Below are positions 28,934-32,133 of a stretch of 32,133 bases of DNA, in pieces. The translations under genes were made by a program, and so were the position numbers. Every line of letters begins with the position of its first letter. Positions within the stretch are counted from its first letter, which is position 1. The notes under the pieces were generated by a model. That model did no database searches and was not told the DNA's origin. It saw nothing but the letters and a program-made list of their open reading frames with translations. The DNA lies in assembly GCA_017405645.1 (NCBI GenBank), contig JAFQZZ010000019.1, positions 1-32,133 on the forward strand, in the 5' to 3' direction. This DNA is from Bacillota bacterium. GTDB lineage: Bacteria; Bacillota; Clostridia; Peptostreptococcales; Anaerovoracaceae.

Positions 28934-30818
28934 GATCCTCACCTCCCGGCTTTCCGATGGCTCCCACCGGACATACAGCCTCACACAGGCCGCAGCCAAA
29001 GCACAGGGCTTCCTCGATGACCACCTTCCCCTCCCGAAGGACGATAGCCGGGCACCCCAGTTCCCGGATGCAGGTCCGGCACTGGATGCAGGTCTCTTCA
29101 TTAATGACTTTCTTCGGGGCAGGTTTCGTGATGGCGATGCAGGGGGACTTGAAGATGATGGCTTTCACGCCATCCTCCTCTGCGACCCGCTTCACCGTCT
29201 CCACCGAAGCCTTCAGATCCAGCGGATCCGCTGTCACCACGGTCTTCACCCCCAGGCCCTTCAAGACCATTTCCGGATCGATGGCGGCGGTAAACTCTTT
29301 CATCATGGTCCGGCCGGTGCCCGGGTGGGGCTGGTGGCCGGTCATGGCAGTGGTGGAATTGTCTAAAATCACGATGGTGATATTGGCGTTATTGTAAACG
29401 GCATTGGCCACGCCGTGGAGCCCCGAAGCGAAGAAAGTGGAATCCCCGATGAATCCGAAGCTGTACACGTCCTCCTCCACATGGGCAAATCCCTGGGCCA
29501 TGGTCAGCCCCGCCCCCATGCACAGGCAGGTATCCACCATATCCAATGGCGCCGCGTTGCCCAAAGTGTAGCAGCCGATGTCCCCGCAGTAACGGGTCTT
29601 TTTCCCCTTCATGGCCAGTTTCACGGCGTAGAAGGCGCCCCGGTGGGGACAGCCCGGGCACAGTACCGGCGGCCGCTCCGGCAGCTCAGGAGGCTGAAGT
29701 TCGGAAACTTGGCTCCCCCTCCGGGGGAGCTGTCCGCGAAGCGGACTGAGAGGGGTGTCGCAAATGTTACCAACGTTTGCCTCCCCCGCCGCAGGGATTG
29801 ATGGAGAGAGGGTCTCTCCCAAAAACTGACACAGACTCTCCTTCACCAAATCCGTGCTCAGTTCCCCGGCATTGGCCACGGTCCCCGTGAGCTTTCCGTA
29901 CACTTTCACGGGGATTTGGTGTTTCCCGGCGGTATAGGTGATGGCTTTCTCCAGCACCGGATCCAGTTCTTCCACCGCCAGCACTTCCTCGACTCCTTCC
30001 AGGAATTCCTGGGCCAGGCCTTCCGGGAAGGGGTTGGCCGTGGCCACCTTGAAGATCTTGATGTCCTCCCGGTCTCCCAGGATCTCTTTCACGTATTCGT
30101 ATCCCACGCCGCTGCAGATGATCCCTTTCGTCCCGCTGCCGGTGACCCGGTTGAACCGGTACCCGTCCAGGTCCTTCTGCATCCCGATCAGTTTTTTCTC
30201 CAGCTCGATGTGATTATTATAGGAAAGTTTCGGGAAAATGACCCATTTCGGGTCCTTCTCGAATCCTTCCGCTTCCTTCGTATTGATTTCTCCATCGATC
30301 TCCACGGTCTGGTATCCGTGGCAAATCCGGGTGGTGGGCCTCATAAACACCGGCTCCCCATACTTCTCCGAGTACTCAAAGGCGTCCTGCACCATTTCGT
30401 AGGCTTCCGCCGGGGAGGAGGGATCGAAGGCCATCATTTTGGCGAACTGGGCGAAATGCCTCGTGTCCTGCTCCGTCTGGGAGGAGATGGGGCCCGGGTC
30501 GTCCGCCGTCAGCACCACCATGCCGCCCTTCACGCCCACGTAATTCAGGCACATCAGCGGGTCCGCGGCCACGTTCAGGCCCATCTGCTTCATGGTCACC
30601 AGCACCCGGGCGCCGGCGTAGGCCGCGGCCCCGGCCACTTCCATGGCAGCCTTCTCATTGGCAGACCACTCCACGTGGATGGAGCCGTCGTTGTTTTTTG
30701 CTATGGTCTCCAGCACTTCGCTGGAGGGGGTCCCGGGGTAACCGGCCACCAGCCGGACGCCGGCCTTCATGGCCCCGAAGGCGATGGCTTCGTTCCCCAT
30801 GATCAGTCGTTTGCTCAT
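28926..30818 (-). CDS. iorA: Indolepyruvate:ferredoxin oxidoreductase, alpha subunit, with inserted palindromic repeat
   Basis: This is the 630-residue catalytic subunit that binds TPP and carries two ferredoxin-type clusters. It has the N-terminal pyrimidine-binding part (GNEAIAFGAMKAGVRLVAGY), LCPGCPHRG (386-394), the TPP motif GDSTFF...NN and, at the end, two 4Fe-4S motifs CIQCRTCIRELGC and CFGCGLCEAVCP. Residues of about 336-373 (around CDTPLSPLRGQLPRRG) do not fit the family, lengthen the protein by about 38 residues, and are encoded by the palindromic element at 29711-29819. The frame stays open through it, between domains, so the enzyme may still be active. AAGGA precedes the ATG. Confidence 0.93.
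   Translation of the reverse strand: MSKRLIMGNEAIAFGAMKAGVRLVAGYPGTPSSEVLETIAKNNDGSIHVEWSANEKAAMEVAGAAAYAGARVLVTMKQMGLNVAADPLMCLNYVGVKGGMVVLTADDPGPISSQTEQDTRHFAQFAKMMAFDPSSPAEAYEMVQDAFEYSEKYGEPVFMRPTTRICHGYQTVEIDGEINTKEAEGFEKDPKWVIFPKLSYNNHIELEKKLIGMQKDLDGYRFNRVTGSGTKGIICSGVGYEYVKEILGDREDIKIFKVATANPFPEGLAQEFLEGVEEVLAVEELDPVLEKAITYTAGKHQIPVKVYGKLTGTVANAGELSTDLVKESLCQFLGETLSPSIPAAGEANVGNICDTPLSPLRGQLPRRGSQVSELQPPELPERPPVLCPGCPHRGAFYAVKLAMKGKKTRYCGDIGCYTLGNAAPLDMVDTCLCMGAGLTMAQGFAHVEEDVYSFGFIGDSTFFASGLHGVANAVYNNANITIVILDNSTTAMTGHQPHPGTGRTMMKEFTAAIDPEMVLKGLGVKTVVTADPLDLKASVETVKRVAEEDGVKAIIFKSPCIAITKPAPKKVINEETCIQCRTCIRELGCPAIVLREGKVVIEEALCFGCGLCEAVCPVGAIGKPGGEDHE
29711..29819. repeat. Palindromic repeat inserted in frame within iorA
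   Basis: The segment holds a series of hairpins: GGCTCCCCC/GGGGGAGC (29711-29730), GTCCGC/GCGGAC followed by TGAGAGGGGTG (29731-29757), GCAAATGT/ACGTTTGC (29759-29780, one mismatch) and GAGAGA/TCTCTC near the far end. The 29711-29757 part has the same plan as the rplJ-rplL spacer element at 22097-22142. It is translated as about 38 residues without stops. Confidence 0.75.
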
Positions 30819-30893
30819 AGTTTAGTTAAATCCTTCTTTGTTTGTGGTTATATAGCATAGTGGAAAAACCCTCTTCTGCGCTTCAGCTATGTA

Positions 30894-30902
30894 ATTATAT
30901 CA
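30894..30902 (-). promoter_or_regulatory. Extended -10 promoter of iorAB-paaK
   Basis: Minus-strand TGATATAAT (30894-30902) is a perfect extended -10 about 75 nt upstream of the iorA ATG. I see no convincing -35. The 30819-30928 gap holds no gene. Confidence 0.55.
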
Positions 30903-30928
30903 CGAAATGTATTTTCATTAATTTTAAA

Positions 30929-32032
30929 TCATTTTTTTGAATTCACAAGTTTTTTCTGACATAGTCTCATCAACGAAAATGCCGCTCCGGGTTCAAATTC
31001 ACAGGATTCCAGAAATTCATTGATGATCTTTTCCTCAAAAGGAATGAAGAACGCATATTGCTCCCTGCTGTCCCTGGCGCTTAGACGAAACCGGATCAGT
31101 TCATCAACAGAATAAGGCGAATCCCAGAAAAAGCTAAACTGTATCAGAGTGCGGTTAGCATCTATCCCCAGACTGATGATCGTCAATTCCTCGACAGGAA
31201 TGTATTCGATTGGAACGCCCACTTCTTCAAAAATCTCTTTAGCCATGTTTTTCCCAGGAGATCCCTGCCCTTGGTAATGTGGAATAAATCGTTCAAATGC
31301 CCCGGAGGAGCTGTAACTCAGCATATCTGGAATTTCCGTCACGCCGCTCGGTTTGCGATAGGATACCATCAAATAATTGTCTTTGCTTCTGATCCATATA
31401 CCGCCACCGCATCTCCCCCACAACGGAGCCTTGATTTCCTCTATGTCTCTGCCCGCCTTTAATGCGTTCAGAAACTGTTGGACATCTTTCGTGTCTATTC
31501 TTACCGGATCCCCCAGCAACTGTCGGTACAGCTTGTGATCGTAATACGACACATTGCCAAAAGTCATTTTCAACTTTTCTTTCCACTCTAATCCGATTGA
31601 TTTTCCGTATAACTGAACAGATCGGAGACAGAGCATGGGGATTTGCGTATCAGGGTCAAACCCGATCGCTCTAGCCTGGTCATAAACTGTTTGGATCTTA
31701 ACACTATATCGCGGAATGCAAGACTTCAAATCCGGCGTCCATTCGGTGTATTCTACATCTAACGATATTCCCTCTTCATACTCTTCGATTCCCGGTTTTT
31801 CATTTCCCCGCCATTCCACATAGGGATAGGGCTCCGCTAATTGTCGATCAATATAAAAGTCCGAAAAGTAATTGTTATACAGATCATTTCCATGAGCTAC
31901 TCTGCCTTTAAATAAGTTATCTGGGACTTCATAAAGCCGCTCATGATTGATTTCCCGTTTATATACTGATGTGCGATAAAGAAGTAATAGAAGTGTAAAA
32001 AATTTTGCCGTTCCTATCCGGCACTTGCGCAT
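30929..32032 (-). CDS. AT-rich protein with a Nudix-like C-terminal half
   Basis: A 367-residue protein of uncertain function. The first ~200 residues match nothing I recognise. From about 205 the pattern GGGIWIRSKDNYLMVSYRKP followed by MAKEIFEEVGVP (263-274) resembles the Nudix fold and the second half of its catalytic box (REUxEExGU); the first glutamate part of the box is not clear, so activity is unsure. The gene is visibly more AT-rich than the rest of the window and sits next to a recombinase, which suggests transfer. The start is doubtful: the ATG at 32032 lies in the loop of an inverted repeat and the first ~25 residues (RKCRIGTAKFFTLLLLLYR) look non-native, so the true 5' end may have been lost. 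Confidence 0.6.
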   Translation of the reverse strand: MRKCRIGTAKFFTLLLLLYRTSVYKREINHERLYEVPDNLFKGRVAHGNDLYNNYFSDFYIDRQLAEPYPYVEWRGNEKPGIEEYEEGISLDVEYTEWTPDLKSCIPRYSVKIQTVYDQARAIGFDPDTQIPMLCLRSVQLYGKSIGLEWKEKLKMTFGNVSYYDHKLYRQLLGDPVRIDTKDVQQFLNALKAGRDIEEIKAPLWGRCGGGIWIRSKDNYLMVSYRKPSGVTEIPDMLSYSSSGAFERFIPHYQGQGSPGKNMAKEIFEEVGVPIEYIPVEELTIISLGIDANRTLIQFSFFWDSPYSVDELIRFRLSARDSREQYAFFIPFEEKIINEFLESCEFEPGAAFSLMRLCQKKLVNSKK

Positions 32033-32045
32033 TGTGTCGGATAGG
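31997..32045 (-). terminator. Inverted repeat after the recombinase, possible terminator or element end
   Basis: CCTATCCG (32038-32045, minus strand) pairs perfectly with CGGATAGG (32013-32020), with an extra CAC/GTG pairing inside. Six T follow about 11 nt after the stem. It lies 8 nt beyond the recombinase stop. It could end that transcript or mark the edge of a mobile element. Confidence 0.4.
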
Positions 32046-32053
32046 TCGGGCGG

Positions 32054-32133
32054 TTATTCGGGCAAGTCCACCTTGCCAACAAAAGAATAATAAATCTCAA
32101 TGTCCTGTCTGCGGGTCTTGTTCTCGTCATAGC
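32054..32133 (-). CDS. Probable large serine recombinase, C-terminal end only (cut by window edge)
   Basis: The last 26 codons read YDENKTRRQDIEIYYSFVGK then VDLPE and stop. This matches, from memory, the C-terminal pattern (IEIYY.FVG.(I/V)DLP) of large serine site-specific recombinases that carry a DUF4368-type end and move integrative elements in Clostridia. The catalytic N-terminus is outside the window, so the call depends on a short stretch. Confidence 0.55.
   Translation of the reverse strand, partial: YDENKTRRQDIEIYYSFVGKVDLPE

Noticed and set aside
28934..29101. Longer iorB reading from 29101
   Set aside because: The extra 56 residues lie inside the iorA ferredoxin region in another frame; the ATG at 28933 has GGAGGTGA and the normal IorB start.

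Overview
The window is chromosomal DNA, roughly 57% G+C by eye, from an anaerobic member of the Bacillota, most likely class Clostridia. Supporting signs are the long-form ribosomal protein S12, the 49-residue L33, S-layer-homology (SLH) surface proteins, the indolepyruvate:ferredoxin oxidoreductase genes and strong AGGAGG ribosome-binding sites. A family-level placement (an amino-acid fermenter such as Anaerovoracaceae) is only a guess.

Most genes lie on the minus strand. Read in the direction of transcription (high to low coordinates) the order is as follows. (1) At the right edge, the 3' end of a probable large serine recombinase and an AT-rich Nudix-like gene: foreign-looking DNA. (2) iorA-iorB-paaK, a 2-keto-acid oxidation and acyl-CoA ligase operon. 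(3) A D-2-hydroxyacid dehydrogenase and a RidA-family gene behind a near-consensus promoter. (4) rpmG-secE-nusG-rplK-rplA, an L10-leader attenuator, rplJ-rplL and a terminator. (5) A frameshifted AraC-type remnant with its own strong promoter. (6) rpoB-rpoC with a separate promoter; rpoC carries a frameshift before its acidic tail. (7) A three-gene operon: STAS protein, HATPase (anti-sigma-type kinase) and a fusion of a degenerate HATPase domain to an SLC1-type transporter. (8) Plus-strand genes for an EamA permease and an ECF S-component-like protein. (9) Two SLH surface proteins that converge on a shared terminator. (10) The str operon: rpsL-rpsG-fusA-tuf.

rpoC and rpsL usually sit side by side in Bacillota. 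Here about 10 kb of signalling, transport and surface genes lies between them.

The most interesting item is the operon at 10847-13176. It joins a partner-switching pair (STAS plus HATPase) to a membrane protein that has the SLC1 glutamate/dicarboxylate carrier fold. By eye this protein has lost the usual Na+ and substrate-binding residues, and its N-terminal HATPase-like domain has lost all three ATP-binding boxes. It could be a membrane sensor or a regulated carrier wired into partner switching. Other points of note are a palindromic repeat inserted in frame in iorA and related to one between rplJ and rplL, a structured rpsL-rpsG spacer that may be an S7 autoregulatory site, paired hairpins in the rpsL leader, and heptamer repeats upstream of the rpmG promoter.
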